A program made the position numbers and the translations under genes. Shown piece by piece: positions 24,741 to 34,425 of a DNA stretch of 64,000 bases (positions within the stretch are counted from its first letter, which is position 1; each line of letters starts with the position of its first letter). The DNA lies in the NCBI RefSeq assembly GCF_017948265.1, contig NZ_CP072852.1, positions 4,092,001-4,156,000 on the forward strand, in the 5' to 3' direction. The DNA is from Rhodoferax sp. PAMC 29310. GTDB taxonomy: Bacteria > Pseudomonadota > Gammaproteobacteria > Burkholderiales > Burkholderiaceae_C. The notes beneath the pieces were generated by a model that saw only the letters and a list, made by a program, of their open reading frames with translations, did not search any database and was not told where the DNA came from.

Positions 24741-25715
24741 TTAGCCGCCTGCGTCGACGCTGAAGGTGGCGTGCTGGTCTTGCCCGAGAACCGCCACTAG
24801 CTGTGGCAGCGCAAGTTGCAACGCAGCTTTTAACGTATGCGGTGGGTTGATGATGAACATGCCGCTGGCGGGGAGGCCGGGGCGTTTGACGTCGCCAGCT
24901 TCATCGGACAAGAGTTTGCTGTTTTTGACGGTCAGTGTGGCGTTCAACCAACTCCGGCCAGCTTTTGTGGCCAGTGTTTTGAGTTTGCGGGGTACATCAT
25001 GCGCTTCAGGGCGGGGGATGATGGGGTACCAGACGGCGTAGGTGCCGGTGGCAAAACGTGTCAATGAGTCGGCAACCATGGCGACCACGCGCAGGTAGTC
25101 GTTTTTAATTTCGTAACTGGGGTCGCAAAACACCAGCGCGCGCCGAGCAGGCGGCGGCAAAAACTTCTTGATGCCTTCAAAACCATCTTCCCGCAATACA
25201 GCCACCTGGCGGCCGGCCTCAAGCTGGGCTATGTTGGCCGCCAGTGTTTTGATGTCGGTGGGGTGAATCTCAAACAGCTTGAGTTTGTCGCGATCACCCA
25301 GCAGGCGCTGAATAATGAACGGCGAGCCGGGGTAGACCTTGTGGCTGCCTTTGTTGTTGAAGCTGGCCACCATTTCAAGATAGGCCTTGAGCGCGGGTGC
25401 CAGGTCATCCAGCGTGGGCTTGGCGGGTGTTTTGACTTTGCCGGCGGCAGAGCCTTTGGTGGCTGGGGCTTCAGTGCTTGTGGCGGGGGTTCCGTTTTCA
25501 AGCTCCTTGACAAGGCGCATGAATCCATTGGCGGCCTCTCCGCTGGTTTCAGCGTAGTCGCCGTCCAGTCGGTAAAGGCCGGCACCGGCGTGGGTGTCAA
25601 AAACGGTGAGGGCGGTGTCCTTTTGCAGCAGGTGCTGCAGCATGGCCACCAGCACGGTGTGTTTGAGGACGTCGGCATGATTGCCGGCATGAAAGGCGTG
25701 TCGATAACTGAACAT
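24741..25715 (-). CDS. rlmJ: 23S rRNA (adenine(2030)-N6)-methyltransferase
   Basis: RlmJ of 324 residues. The N-terminus FSYRHAFHAGNHADVLKHTV and DTHAGAGLY are diagnostic; the methyltransferase catalytic DPSYE is at ~207-211 (CDPSYEIK). It methylates A2030 of 23S rRNA using SAM. Compared with the E. coli enzyme (280 residues) there is an extra low-complexity segment at ~93-122 rich in Ala, Thr, Pro and Lys. It is divergent from rplM. Confidence 0.93.
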   Translation of the reverse strand: MFSYRHAFHAGNHADVLKHTVLVAMLQHLLQKDTALTVFDTHAGAGLYRLDGDYAETSGEAANGFMRLVKELENGTPATSTEAPATKGSAAGKVKTPAKPTLDDLAPALKAYLEMVASFNNKGSHKVYPGSPFIIQRLLGDRDKLKLFEIHPTDIKTLAANIAQLEAGRQVAVLREDGFEGIKKFLPPPARRALVFCDPSYEIKNDYLRVVAMVADSLTRFATGTYAVWYPIIPRPEAHDVPRKLKTLATKAGRSWLNATLTVKNSKLLSDEAGDVKRPGLPASGMFIINPPHTLKAALQLALPQLVAVLGQDQHATFSVDAGG

Positions 25716-25747
25716 GCCGAATTTTAACCGGCGGCCGACAAACTTTG

Positions 25748-25753
25748 TATAAT
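25748..25753 (+). promoter_or_regulatory. -10 box of the rplM-rpsI promoter with long leader
   Basis: A perfect TATAAT lies 175 bp upstream of the rplM start, with no good -35 (TAACCG at 17-bp spacing). The start point would be near 25760, leaving a ~170-nt untranslated leader containing several inverted repeats (for example AACCCCTTAGGTT at ~25889-25901). Such leaders are common on ribosomal protein operons and can be autoregulatory; that is inference. Confidence 0.5.
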
Positions 25754-25928
25754 CTTGGGCTTCGTAGCGATTTTGTAGCTCCGCGACGAGGGCTCCCTTC
25801 CGGCTTTACGGCCAGAAGACGGGTAAACCTACCTAAGAGATTCCCATCAGAGGAACGCCGACCGTAGAAAAGAGCAGCAAGGAAGCCAACCCCTTAGGTT
25901 GGACAAACCCTCTTTTATTGAGAAACTC

Positions 25929-26402
25929 ATGACAAAAACTTTCAGCGCAAAACCCGCTGAGGTCGTGCACGAGTGGTTTGTGATTGACGCGACCGATAAG
26001 GTCCTCGGACGAGTAGCCAGCGAAGTTGCTCTCCGTTTGCGCGGCAAACACAAGGCCATTTACACGCCTCACGTTGACACTGGTGACTTCATCATTGTCG
26101 TAAACACAGATCGCCTGCGCGTGACCGGTGCCAAGCCGATCGACAAGGTGTATTACAGCCACTCCGGCTACCCAGGTGGCATTTCTGCCATCAACTTCCG
26201 TGACATGCAAGCCAAATTCCCCGGCCGCGCTTTGGAAAAAGCCGTCAAGGGTATGTTGCCTAAAGGCCCATTGGGCTACGCCATGATCAAGAAGCTCAAG
26301 GTCTACGGTGGTGCAGAGCATCCCCATACCGCCCAGCAGCCCAAAGTATTGGAAATTGCCGGCATTTCTGCCGATGCCATTAAGAGGGAGTCTGCCAAAT
26401 GA
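25929..26402 (+). CDS. rplM: 50S ribosomal protein L13
   Basis: L13 of 157 residues, slightly longer than E. coli (142) because of the C-terminal tail [12 protein letters not shown]. Conserved stretches include [47 protein letters not shown] and [14 protein letters not shown] at 25929 is chosen because homologues begin (M)KTFSAKP. It overlaps rpsI by 4 bp, the standard rplM-rpsI pair. Confidence 0.98.
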   Translation: MTKTFSAKPAEVVHEWFVIDATDKVLGRVASEVALRLRGKHKAIYTPHVDTGDFIIVVNTDRLRVTGAKPIDKVYYSHSGYPGGISAINFRDMQAKFPGRALEKAVKGMLPKGPLGYAMIKKLKVYGGAEHPHTAQQPKVLEIAGISADAIKRESAK

Positions 26403-26791
26403 TCGGTGATTGGAACAATGGTACCGGCCGTCGCAAATCCAGCGTCGCCCGAGTTTTCCTGAAAAAGGGCTCCGGCCAGATCGTCGTGAATGGCAAAGAC
26501 ATCGAAAAGTTTTTCGGTCGTGCTACTTCTATCATGATCTGCAAACAGCCTCTGCTGCTGACTAACCACGCTGAAACGTTTGACATCATGGTCAACGTGG
26601 CTGGCGGCGGTGAGTCTGGTCAAGCTGGTGCAGTGCGCCACGGTATCACCCGCGCTTTGATCGACTACGACGCAACACTCAAGTCTGAGCTGAGCAAAGC
26701 AGGTTTCGTGACTCGCGATGCCCGTGAAGTTGAGCGTAAGAAAGTCGGCTTCCACGGCGCTCGTCGTCGTAAGCAGTTCAGCAAGCGCTAA
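26399..26791 (+). CDS. rpsI: 30S ribosomal protein S9
   Basis: S9 of 130 residues, exactly the E. coli length, with [38 protein letters not shown] and the universally conserved C-terminal SKR that reaches into the ribosomal P site. Start overlaps the rplM stop. A strong hairpin at 26827-26856 ends the operon. Confidence 0.98.
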   Translation: MIGDWNNGTGRRKSSVARVFLKKGSGQIVVNGKDIEKFFGRATSIMICKQPLLLTNHAETFDIMVNVAGGGESGQAGAVRHGITRALIDYDATLKSELSKAGFVTRDAREVERKKVGFHGARRRKQFSKR

Positions 26792-26826
26792 GTTTCACGA
26801 CTCTTCGCTCGCTCTACGCGACAAAG

Positions 26827-26860
26827 CAGCCGCCAGAATGCAGATTCTGGCGGCTGTTTG
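26827..26860 (+). terminator. Terminator after rpsI
   Basis: A perfect 13-bp inverted repeat (CAGCCGCCAGAAT and ATTCTGGCGGCTG) with a 4-nt loop GCAG is followed by TTTG. It sits 35 bp beyond the rpsI stop. The T-run is short but the stem is very stable. Confidence 0.75.
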
Positions 26861-26887
26861 CATTCAGGACGTTAGACTCCCCCCTCC

Positions 26888-27616
26888 ATGCGACTTCGAC
26901 TCCTTATTCGACGACTGACAGTTAGCGCCCCCCGTGTGTCGGTGCGCAGTGCGCTGCCCTGGCCGTTTCGCTGGATTGTGCTGGCGACGGTGTTTGGTTT
27001 TTGCGCCGCCATTGCCTTGTGGGCGTTTGAGTTCGGTAAAGACATTGCCGGGCTGGATCACAACACCAAAGCGGAGTTGAAAGAAACCAGGGCCGAACTG
27101 GTGACCTTGCGCGAGGAGATGGCGCAATTGAAAGCGATGCAAGATCAGGCGCAATCGGTGGCCAATACCGCAGATACCCTGTTGTTGGCTGAAAAAGCAT
27201 CGTTTGAGAAGCTGGCTGTGCTGAACAAGCAACTGGAAGCGACCAATCGCAGCTTGCGCGATGACCTGGGTTTTTTCGAGCAGTTGATTCCAGCCGTGGG
27301 TGGTGATAGTCTGGCCATCCGCAGTTTGCAGGCCGAGCGTTTGAATGACGCGGAGTTGAAGTGGCAGGTGCTGCTGGTTCAAGCGGTTCGCAATCCACCG
27401 GAATTTGACGGTCAGCTGGCGCTGAGTTTTGCAGGGTTTCAAAATGGCAAACCATGGATGGCGACCTTGCCGACAGGGAGTCAAGCCATCAAATTCAAGC
27501 AGTACGGCCGCATTGAGGGCATTTTTGAGTTGCCTGCGCAGGTCGTCGTCAAAAGCGTGACGGCCAAGGTCATGGTTGGTGCGGTGGTCAAGGTGGTTCA
27601 ATCGGTCAAGCTTTGA
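26888..27616 (+). CDS. Single-pass membrane coiled-coil protein (DUF6776-like)
   Basis: Protein of 242 residues without known function. A basic N-terminus is followed by one transmembrane helix (~30-50), a coiled coil (~58-125, heptads such as ELVTLREEMAQLKAM), and a compact C-terminal beta-rich domain (~135-242). The layout recalls divisome/elongasome periplasmic proteins. It is followed by the bactofilin gene after 35 bp, and the pair is widespread beside erpA in Burkholderiales, suggesting a role with the bactofilin in cell envelope organisation (inference). Confidence 0.7.
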   Translation: MRLRLLIRRLTVSAPRVSVRSALPWPFRWIVLATVFGFCAAIALWAFEFGKDIAGLDHNTKAELKETRAELVTLREEMAQLKAMQDQAQSVANTADTLLLAEKASFEKLAVLNKQLEATNRSLRDDLGFFEQLIPAVGGDSLAIRSLQAERLNDAELKWQVLLVQAVRNPPEFDGQLALSFAGFQNGKPWMATLPTGSQAIKFKQYGRIEGIFELPAQVVVKSVTAKVMVGAVVKVVQSVKL

Positions 27617-27651
27617 CCCGGTTCGTGGAAATTAACATTGAGGATGTCGAC

Positions 27652-28110
27652 GTGTTCAACAAGCAAAAACAACCTGCCATCAAATGCCTGATTGGCGAAA
27701 CCAGCCGGATTGATGGCAATCTGTCGTTTTCGGATGGCTTGAGAGTCGATGGTACGGTGGTGGGCAATGTGAGTGCTGGCAAGGGCTTGTCGAGCATGTT
27801 GGTGATATCGGAGACCGCGACGGTCACCGGTGAATTGCATGCCGATCATGTGATCGTGAACGGAACGGTTCACGGCCCCGTTCATGCACGAGTGATGCTG
27901 GAGTTGCAGCCCAAAGCCCGCATTCATGGTGACGTGCATTACACGGTGCTGGAGATGCACCGTGGTGCCCTGGTGTCCGGGCAGTTGCGTCCCATCGTTG
28001 ACGCCGGTGAAGCCAAGACCAAGGATGTAAAAAGCGAAACACTTGGAGAGGCGGACGAGGAAAAGCCCACACTCAAGTTAGCGGCAAATAACCATCGTCA
28101 GAATTCCTGA
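27652..28110 (+). CDS. Bactofilin family cytoskeletal protein
   Basis: Polymer-forming protein of 152 residues. The right-handed beta-helix core has the family start IKCLIGETSRIDGNLSFSDGLRVDGTVVGNV, given here as separate motifs IKCLIGE, RIDGNL and LRVDGTV, then ELHADHVIVNGTV and HYTVLEMHRGALVSGQL. A charged disordered tail follows. The start is set to GTG 27652 (MFNKQKQPAIK), the usual bactofilin N-terminus, instead of the upstream TTG 27613. It assembles membrane-associated filaments that often recruit M23 peptidases; one such peptidase is encoded 1.6 kb downstream. Confidence 0.88.
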   Translation: MFNKQKQPAIKCLIGETSRIDGNLSFSDGLRVDGTVVGNVSAGKGLSSMLVISETATVTGELHADHVIVNGTVHGPVHARVMLELQPKARIHGDVHYTVLEMHRGALVSGQLRPIVDAGEAKTKDVKSETLGEADEEKPTLKLAANNHRQNS

Positions 28111-28156
28111 CTGAATTGCTGTAGTATTCAAGTGATTCAATTTTTCGGAGTATTCC

Positions 28157-28522
28157 ATGAGCGCCGTTGCAGAAAATTTATCCCCCGAAATGCCGAGCCC
28201 GATTCTGTTCACCGACAGCGCGGCGGCTAAAGTGGCTGACCTGATTGCCGAAGAAGGCAATCCCGATTTGAAGCTGCGTGTCTTCGTGCAGGGTGGCGGA
28301 TGTTCCGGGTTTCAGTATGGTTTCACGTTTGATGAAATCACCAATGAAGACGACACAACCATGACCAAGCATGGTGTCTCCTTGCTAATCGACGCCATGA
28401 GCTACCAGTACCTGGTGGGCGCAGAGATTGACTACAAAGAAGATTTGCAGGGCGCGCAATTCGTGATCAAAAACCCGAATGCCCAATCTACCTGCGGTTG
28501 CGGTTCGAGCTTTACGACCTGA
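28157..28522 (+). CDS. erpA: Iron-sulfur cluster insertion protein
   Basis: A-type Fe-S carrier of 121 residues. The three conserved cysteines are visible: [11 protein letters not shown] and the C-terminal STCGCGSSF. It delivers [4Fe-4S]/[2Fe-2S] clusters to apo-proteins such as IspG. CGGAG ribosome site before the ATG at 28157. Convergent with anmK. Confidence 0.95.
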   Translation: MSAVAENLSPEMPSPILFTDSAAAKVADLIAEEGNPDLKLRVFVQGGGCSGFQYGFTFDEITNEDDTTMTKHGVSLLIDAMSYQYLVGAEIDYKEDLQGAQFVIKNPNAQSTCGCGSSFTT

Positions 28523-28543
28523 CGGTTGTTTGCTTTCGCCCAG

Positions 28544-29659
28544 TCAAGCTGGGTAGATTGCACCAGAGATACGGGCGCCACGGGCGCCCGTTACTGTTTT
28601 AAGGCTGGTGGTTTGACGCAAGGCAGTCTTGCTGGCCAACCAGGCAAAAGCGGTGGCCTCCACTTGCTGGGGCGGCAGGCCATGAGACTCTGAGGAGTCG
28701 ACCTCCACGTCGGGCAGCAGGGCCTGAATGCGGCGCATCAAATGGCCGTTGAAGGCACCGCCGCCACAAATAATCAGCTGCCGCGCGTCGTCGCCATACT
28801 GTTGGACACTGGTGGCGCAGGCCGTGGCCGTCAATTCAGTCAGTGTGGCTTGCACGTCCACGGGTGCCACTGAAGAAAATCCATCCAACCGCCAGTTCAG
28901 CCAGGTCGGGTTGAATAAATCCCGGCCAGTGCTTTTGGGGGCAGGTTGGGCGAAGTAGGGCTCTTCAAGCAGGCGGTTCAAAAGGCCGTCGTGAACGCGT
29001 CCAGCGGCAGCCCAGGCGCCATCGGCGTCATAAGCTTGTTCTCGGTGTTGCTGGCACCAGGCGTCCATCAAGGCATTGCCGGGTCCGCAGTCGAAGCCCT
29101 GCACGTCGTCGGCCATGTTGGGGCCGATCACGGTCAGGTTGGAAATACCGCCAATATTGAGTGCCGCGATGGTCTCACCCGGACGACCAAACACCGATTG
29201 ATGAAACGCAGGCACCAACGGCGCACCTTGTCCGCCGGCGGCAATGTCGCGGCTGCGAAAGTCGGCGACCACATCAATGCCCGTCAATTCAGCGAGCAAT
29301 GCGGGGTTGTTGAGTTGCAGGGTGTAGCCTGTGCCGTCATAGGCTTGAGGCTGGTGACGTACCGTTTGACCGTGGGCTCCGATGGCGGCGACTTGAGCCG
29401 CATTGAGGCCGGTCTTGTGCAGCAGTTGCGCCACGATATGAGCGTAGACGCGCACCAAAGCGTTGGCAGCCAGTGCGGACCGGTGAATCTCGTTGACGCC
29501 TGGTGTGTTGAGTGCCAGCAATTCGTCCGCAAGCGCTTGTGAAAGTGGTGCGTTGACGTGGGCGACGACTTTAAGTCGATCTCTTGAGAGATCGACCAAA
29601 ACGCCGTCCACACCGTCCAGCGAGGTGCCGGACATCAGGCCAATAAACAGGTCGGACAC
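28544..29659 (-). CDS. anmK: Anhydro-N-acetylmuramic acid kinase
   Basis: AnmK of 371 residues, an ASKHA-fold kinase that converts 1,6-anhydro-MurNAc from recycled peptidoglycan to MurNAc-6-P. Hallmarks: IGLMSGTSLDGVDGVLVD at the N-terminus, GAHGQTVRHQP, NIGGISNLTVIGP and GPGNALMDAW. It lies 29 bp downstream of the M23 peptidase, so degradation and recycling of the wall are encoded together. Confidence 0.95.
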   Translation of the reverse strand: MSDLFIGLMSGTSLDGVDGVLVDLSRDRLKVVAHVNAPLSQALADELLALNTPGVNEIHRSALAANALVRVYAHIVAQLLHKTGLNAAQVAAIGAHGQTVRHQPQAYDGTGYTLQLNNPALLAELTGIDVVADFRSRDIAAGGQGAPLVPAFHQSVFGRPGETIAALNIGGISNLTVIGPNMADDVQGFDCGPGNALMDAWCQQHREQAYDADGAWAAAGRVHDGLLNRLLEEPYFAQPAPKSTGRDLFNPTWLNWRLDGFSSVAPVDVQATLTELTATACATSVQQYGDDARQLIICGGGAFNGHLMRRIQALLPDVEVDSSESHGLPPQQVEATAFAWLASKTALRQTTSLKTVTGARGARISGAIYPA

Positions 29660-29688
29660 GCCGATCTCGCTGTTTGGCGCTGGTCGGC

Positions 29689-31080
29689 TTACTGGATTCC
29701 TGCAGGCAGCAGGGAGTAGGCGGCGTTCAGAGCCACGCGATTTTCAGCGGCCAAGCGGCTAAACACTGGTTTGGCGCCGGCAGACAGGGGAATTGATTCA
29801 CTCTGACGCGCAAGAATCAAGGGGTCTTTGGGAACGCCGTTGTCGCGAAATTCAAAGTGCAGGTGAGGCCCAGTGGCCCAGCCCGATGAACCGACTGCAC
29901 CAATGTTCTGACCCTGGCTCACGCTCTGGCCTTTACGAACATTGATTTTGCTCATGTGCGCATACACCGTGGTTTTTTGCTTGCCATGGTTGATGAATAC
30001 GACATTGCCGTAGCCATTTTGCACACCGGAAAATTCAACCACGCCATCACCCACACTGCGAATGGGGGTGCCGGTGCTGCCAGCGTAGTCAACACCTGTA
30101 TGGGCTTTCCAGGTTTTCAAAATGGGATGGAAGCGCATTTTGAAGGCGCTGGTCATGCGGGTGAATTCAAGCGGGGAGGCCAGGAACGCCCGGGTCAGGC
30201 TTTGGCCGTCCAGTGTGTAGTAAGCGCCTTTGCCTGCTGAAAGGGTTTGACCATTTGATGCGGTTGCGTTTCGAGCGGGGTCCTGGAACCACATGGCCTG
30301 AAAAGTTTTGCCATTGTTCATGAACTCGGTACTGAGCACGCGACCGGTGCGCAGCGGCTCACCGTCGCCCTCGAGTGTTTCATAGACGATCGAGAAACGG
30401 TCGCCCTTGCGAAGCGCACGCTGGAAGTCAATGTCACCAGAAAAAATTTCAGCCACTTGAATGGCCACGGCGTCCGGAATGTTGGCGTTATCAGTGGCCG
30501 CAAACAGGGAGGACTCGATGGTGCCGCTGGCCAGTTTGCTGGACACAGTGAGGGGAGCCGTTTCGACGCGGGACTGAAAACCAGCGGGAGTTTTCTCAAG
30601 AACGAGGCGGTTGAAGTTGCCGCTTTCGTCGGAGGCCCAACGTGCGCTCAGCTTGAGCAGTGAGTTGTCTTCATTGGTTTCTGCAGTGACATTGCGGCCA
30701 CTTCGGCCCAGCAAGGCGTCGCGGGCAGTGTTGTCCGCACGAATGAAGGCGGCTGCCGCCACGTCGGCAACACCCAGCCGTTTCAGCAAGGTGTCTGCCG
30801 TGTCGCTGGAGCGCGTCAGTTCAGAGCGAAACAGCGTCAGGGGTTGGATGGCCAACACATCAGGGGGCGTATACGCTACGCCAGCCTCGACGGAGTAAGC
30901 AATCTGCTGGACAGGAATGTTTGCCGCATCAGGTCCAAACGAGGCAACCGCATAAGCACCGCCGCCGCCAAGCAGCATGAAGGAGGCGATGAGGGCCGTG
31001 ATTCGTTTGGGGTGTTGTTGGAGTGATTGAACGACAAAATTGGTCACAACTTTGCTAGCGGGGGTGAGTCCGTTTTTCAA
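29689..31080 (-). CDS. M23 family metallopeptidase (membrane-anchored LytM/DipM type)
   Basis: Protein of 463 residues with an N-terminal transmembrane helix (~28-48), a middle region with a Csd3-like double domain (GDRFSIVYETLEGDGE, ARNATASNGQTLSAGKGAYYTLDG), and a C-terminal LytM domain. Zinc ligands are in HTGVDYAG (HxxxD) and HLHFEFRDNG (HxH). It should cleave peptidoglycan cross-links in the periplasm. Transcribed with anmK and divergent from tyrS. The nearby bactofilin makes a morphogenetic role likely. Confidence 0.9.
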   Translation of the reverse strand: MKNGLTPASKVVTNFVVQSLQQHPKRITALIASFMLLGGGGAYAVASFGPDAANIPVQQIAYSVEAGVAYTPPDVLAIQPLTLFRSELTRSSDTADTLLKRLGVADVAAAAFIRADNTARDALLGRSGRNVTAETNEDNSLLKLSARWASDESGNFNRLVLEKTPAGFQSRVETAPLTVSSKLASGTIESSLFAATDNANIPDAVAIQVAEIFSGDIDFQRALRKGDRFSIVYETLEGDGEPLRTGRVLSTEFMNNGKTFQAMWFQDPARNATASNGQTLSAGKGAYYTLDGQSLTRAFLASPLEFTRMTSAFKMRFHPILKTWKAHTGVDYAGSTGTPIRSVGDGVVEFSGVQNGYGNVVFINHGKQKTTVYAHMSKINVRKGQSVSQGQNIGAVGSSGWATGPHLHFEFRDNGVPKDPLILARQSESIPLSAGAKPVFSRLAAENRVALNAAYSLLPAGIQ

Positions 31081-31221
31081 GGTCAGTCTTTCAGGTCAAG
31101 GTGCGTGTGCGTGAAGCACAGCCAAAAAATGGGGGGTCGAGCCTTGGTCATTTAAAATCGAAGGCTAGAGCAGTCGGACATTATAACTTTGCCTCCCTTT
31201 CTCGCATCAAGTAAAACCCTT

Positions 31222-32466
31222 ATGAATCAAGCGTTAACGCCCCCATTTCCTGTAACAAAACGTGTTGAAGAGGCCTTGGCAATCACCTTGCGCGGTTGTG
31301 ATGAACTGATTCCGCAGGAAGATTGGGTGAAAAAGTTGGCTCGTTCCGAGGCCACTGGCGTGCCGCTGCGCATCAAGCTGGGCTTGGATCCGACGGCGCC
31401 TGATATCCACATTGGCCACACCGTGGTGCTCAACAAGATGCGCCAGTTGCAGGATTTGGGTCACACCGTGATCTTCCTGATCGGTGATTTCACTAGCCTG
31501 ATTGGGGACCCGTCTGGGCGCAACAGCACGCGCCCGCCGCTGACGGCTGAGCAGATCAAGGTCAATGCCGAGACCTACTACCGCCAGGCCAGCATGGTGC
31601 TGGATCCGACCAAAACCGAGATCCGCTACAACAGCGAATGGTCCGACGCGCTGGGCGCGCGCGGCATGATTGAGTTGGCGTCGCGCTACACCGTGGCGCG
31701 CATGATGGAGCGCAACGATTTTCATGACCGGTTCAAATCCGGCACGCCCATCAGCGTGCACGAGTTTCTGTACCCGTTGATGCAGGGTTACGACAGCGTG
31801 GCGCTCAAGAGCGACCTGGAGTTGGGTGGCACGGACCAGAAATTCAACCTCTTGATGGGACGCCACTTGCAGGCCGAGTACGGGCAAGAGCCTCAGTGCA
31901 TCTTGACCATGCCCTTGTTGGAAGGCCTGGACGGCGTTGAGAAAATGTCCAAGAGCAAGAACAATTACATCGGTATCTCCGAAGAACCCAACACCATGTT
32001 CGCCAAGGTGTTGAGCATCTCTGACGTGTTGATGTGGAAGTGGTTTACTTTGTTGAGCTTCAAGAGCGAGGCCGAGATTGCAGCCCTCAAGGCCGAGGTG
32101 GATTGTGGGCGCAACCCGAAAGACGCCAAAGTGGCGCTGGCCAAAGAAATTACGGCGCGTTTTCACAGTGCCGAGGCAGCCGATGCGGCTGAGCAAGACT
32201 TCATCAACCGCAGCAAAGGTGGCGTGCCTGATGAAATTCCGGAAGTCACCTTGCCACTGGGCGAGGGTGGTGCAGCGCTGGGCATTGGGGCACTGTTGAA
32301 GATGGCCGGTTTGGCGGCGTCAAGCGGCGAAGGCAACCGGCTGATTGACGGCGGTGGTGTACGCGTGGACTCCAGCGTGGTCAGCGACAAGGCTCTGAAA
32401 CTGGGCGCGGGAACCTATGTGATTCAGGTCGGAAAGCGCAAGTTCGCGCGAGTGACGGTGGGCTGA
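31222..32466 (+). CDS. tyrS: Tyrosyl-tRNA synthetase
   Basis: Class I synthetase of 414 residues. HIGH motif in [14 protein letters not shown], tyrosine-binding region [23 protein letters not shown] in [14 protein letters not shown], and a C-terminal S4-like RNA-binding domain (from ~350, [12 protein letters not shown]). It is the TyrZ-like bacterial subgroup. ATG at 31222 is favoured; an upstream TTG frame from 31189 adds 11 unlikely residues. The next gene begins directly after the stop. Confidence 0.96.
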   Translation: MNQALTPPFPVTKRVEEALAITLRGCDELIPQEDWVKKLARSEATGVPLRIKLGLDPTAPDIHIGHTVVLNKMRQLQDLGHTVIFLIGDFTSLIGDPSGRNSTRPPLTAEQIKVNAETYYRQASMVLDPTKTEIRYNSEWSDALGARGMIELASRYTVARMMERNDFHDRFKSGTPISVHEFLYPLMQGYDSVALKSDLELGGTDQKFNLLMGRHLQAEYGQEPQCILTMPLLEGLDGVEKMSKSKNNYIGISEEPNTMFAKVLSISDVLMWKWFTLLSFKSEAEIAALKAEVDCGRNPKDAKVALAKEITARFHSAEAADAAEQDFINRSKGGVPDEIPEVTLPLGEGGAALGIGALLKMAGLAASSGEGNRLIDGGGVRVDSSVVSDKALKLGAGTYVIQVGKRKFARVTVG

Positions 32467-33384
32467 ATGATCGATTCAATTCCCAAGCGGTTTCTGACGC
32501 CGCAGCGTCTGTTGTGGACCTCGGTGGTGGTGGCGATCATCACCATCACACTGAAAACGCTGGCCTGGGTCATTACCGACTCGGTGGGCTTGTTGTCCGA
32601 TGCCATGGAGTCGCTGGTCAATCTAGCCAGTGCTATTTTTGCCTTGGCCATGGTGACCATTGCCAGCCGACCGGCTGATGAAGACCATCCGTATGGGCAC
32701 CACAAAGCGGAGTATTTCTCTTCGGGTTTTGAAGGCATCCTGATCATCGCGGCCGCCATGGGCATCATTTGGGCGGCAGGCCATCGTCTGTTTGACCCGC
32801 AACCGATTCAGGAGGTGGGCTGGGGCTTGGCCCTGTCCGTGGTGAGTTCGGCCTTGAACGGTGGCTTGGCCTGGATCATGTTTGGTGCGGCCAAAACGCA
32901 CCGCTCCATTGCTTTGGAGGCTGACGCCAAGCATTTGGTGACGGACGTATGGACTTCGGTGGGCGTGGTCATTGGCGTGGCCGCAGTGGCGATGACCGGC
33001 TGGCTGTGGTTGGATGCGTTGGTGGCGATTGGCGTGGCCCTGAACATTCTGAAAGAAGGGTTTCACCTGATCTGGCGCTCGTCGCAGGGCTTGATGGACG
33101 AGGCGGTGGAGCCCGAAGTTATGAGCCAGATTCAAGCCACTCTGGAAGAGTTTGACCACCATACGATTCGCTTTGACCATGTGACCACACGCCGCTCCGG
33201 TCAGCGGCGGTTTGTGGACATGCACATGCACATGCCGGCCAGCTGGACGCTGGGCCGGGCCGCCGCCGTGCGGGCCAGCGTGGAGCAGGCGCTCATGAGC
33301 GCTGTGCCCGGTTTGCGTGCCACCATTCAGTTGCTGCCTACCGACGTGGAAGCGCATTTTGATGACGTCAAGGACTTGATTTGA
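32467..33384 (+). CDS. Cation diffusion facilitator (divalent metal efflux)
   Basis: CDF transporter of 305 residues with six predicted transmembrane helices. Metal-site motifs are [15 protein letters not shown] (SDAxES in place of HDAxHx-x-D) and DVWTSVGVV, with [14 protein letters not shown] (HPYGHxKxE) typical of the FieF/manganese-zinc-iron group. The C-terminal cytoplasmic ferredoxin-like domain runs from ~210. Adjacent to tyrS with no gap, and overlapping dtd at its end by 4 bp. Confidence 0.9.
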   Translation: MIDSIPKRFLTPQRLLWTSVVVAIITITLKTLAWVITDSVGLLSDAMESLVNLASAIFALAMVTIASRPADEDHPYGHHKAEYFSSGFEGILIIAAAMGIIWAAGHRLFDPQPIQEVGWGLALSVVSSALNGGLAWIMFGAAKTHRSIALEADAKHLVTDVWTSVGVVIGVAAVAMTGWLWLDALVAIGVALNILKEGFHLIWRSSQGLMDEAVEPEVMSQIQATLEEFDHHTIRFDHVTTRRSGQRRFVDMHMHMPASWTLGRAAAVRASVEQALMSAVPGLRATIQLLPTDVEAHFDDVKDLI

Positions 33385-33863
33385 TCGCCGTCTTGCAGCG
33401 CGTGAGCGAAGCCAGGGTGACTGTGGCGGGCGACACCGTGGGCGAAATTGGCGCCGGTTTGCTGGTGCTGGTGTGCGCTGAGCGGGGCGACACGGAGGTG
33501 GAGTGCGACAAGATGCTGAGCAAGCTTTTAAAGCTGCGCATCTTCAATGACGACGCCGGCAAGATGAACCACAGTGTGCAAAACATGGATGGGCGCGGCA
33601 CGGTGGGTGACTTGTTGCTGGTCAGCCAATTCACGCTGGCCGCCGATGTGAGCGGCGGCAACCGCCCCGGTTTTACCGCGGCCGCCAAGCCGGACGAGGG
33701 GCGTCGCTTGTACGACCACTTGGTCGCGCAGGCCCGCTTGGTACATCCGGTGGTGCAAACCGGCCGGTACCAGACCGAGATGCGGGTGCAACTGGTGAAC
33801 GATGGCCCGGTCACCATTCCGTTGCGCATTGCGCCAGCGGCTGGTTTGCTATTGAATAAGTAG
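33381..33863 (+). CDS. dtd: D-aminoacyl-tRNA deacylase
   Basis: Dtd of 160 residues (E. coli 145). The N-terminus [14 protein letters not shown], the active-site [17 protein letters not shown] (SQFTL with GGNRP) and the NDGPVTIPL (normally NxGPVT) motif are all present. It hydrolyses D-Tyr and other D-amino acids, and glycine, from tRNA. TTG start overlapping the cation transporter stop. Close to tyrS, a sensible functional neighbourhood. Confidence 0.95.
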   Translation: MIAVLQRVSEARVTVAGDTVGEIGAGLLVLVCAERGDTEVECDKMLSKLLKLRIFNDDAGKMNHSVQNMDGRGTVGDLLLVSQFTLAADVSGGNRPGFTAAAKPDEGRRLYDHLVAQARLVHPVVQTGRYQTEMRVQLVNDGPVTIPLRIAPAAGLLLNK

Positions 33864-33903
33864 CGGTCTGCGCTTGTTGGGCAGGCACTAGAGCCACATT
33901 TCA

Positions 33904-34350
33904 TCAATAAGGGTTGTCAAACCCCAGGCGCGCCATGATGTCGGTCTCGCGCATTTCCATCACTTCGGCGTCTTCTTCCAAATCATGGTCCCAGCCTTGG
34001 GCATGCAGCGTGCCGTGCACGATCAGGTGGGCGTAGTGGGCTTCCAACGTTTTGCCTTGCTCCTTGGCTTCTTGCGCGACCACGGGGGCGCACAGCACCA
34101 AGTCAGCAGTGACCACGGGTTCCATCGTGTAGTCAAAGGTCAGCACGTTGGTGGCGTAGTCTTTCTGGCGGTAGTCGCGGTTTAGCGTCTGGCCTTCTTC
34201 GGCGCCCACAATGCGCACGGTGATCTCGGCCGTGGACTCAAGCGCGTGGCGAATCCAGCGGGTGACCTTGTGGCGGGACAGGGCGACGCGGTGCAGCGGT
34301 GCGTCCTCGAATTTGGCGAATTGCAGGGACAGGGTGAGTTCGTTTAGCAT
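33904..34350 (-). CDS. ybeY: rRNA maturation endoribonuclease YbeY
   Basis: YbeY of 148 residues with the zinc motif [12 protein letters not shown] (H3 set), plus [18 protein letters not shown]. It processes the 16S rRNA 3' end and takes part in ribosome quality control. It follows phoH by ~75 bp on the same strand, the usual phoH-ybeY order. Confidence 0.95.
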   Translation of the reverse strand: MLNELTLSLQFAKFEDAPLHRVALSRHKVTRWIRHALESTAEITVRIVGAEEGQTLNRDYRQKDYATNVLTFDYTMEPVVTADLVLCAPVVAQEAKEQGKTLEAHYAHLIVHGTLHAQGWDHDLEEDAEVMEMRETDIMARLGFDNPY

Positions 34351-34425
34351 GGTTTTTTACGTCAAATAGGTCTCTAGCCCCCGTGCAATATGCGCAGAAA
34401 GCTATCGTTTTAATAGTGATGGTTG

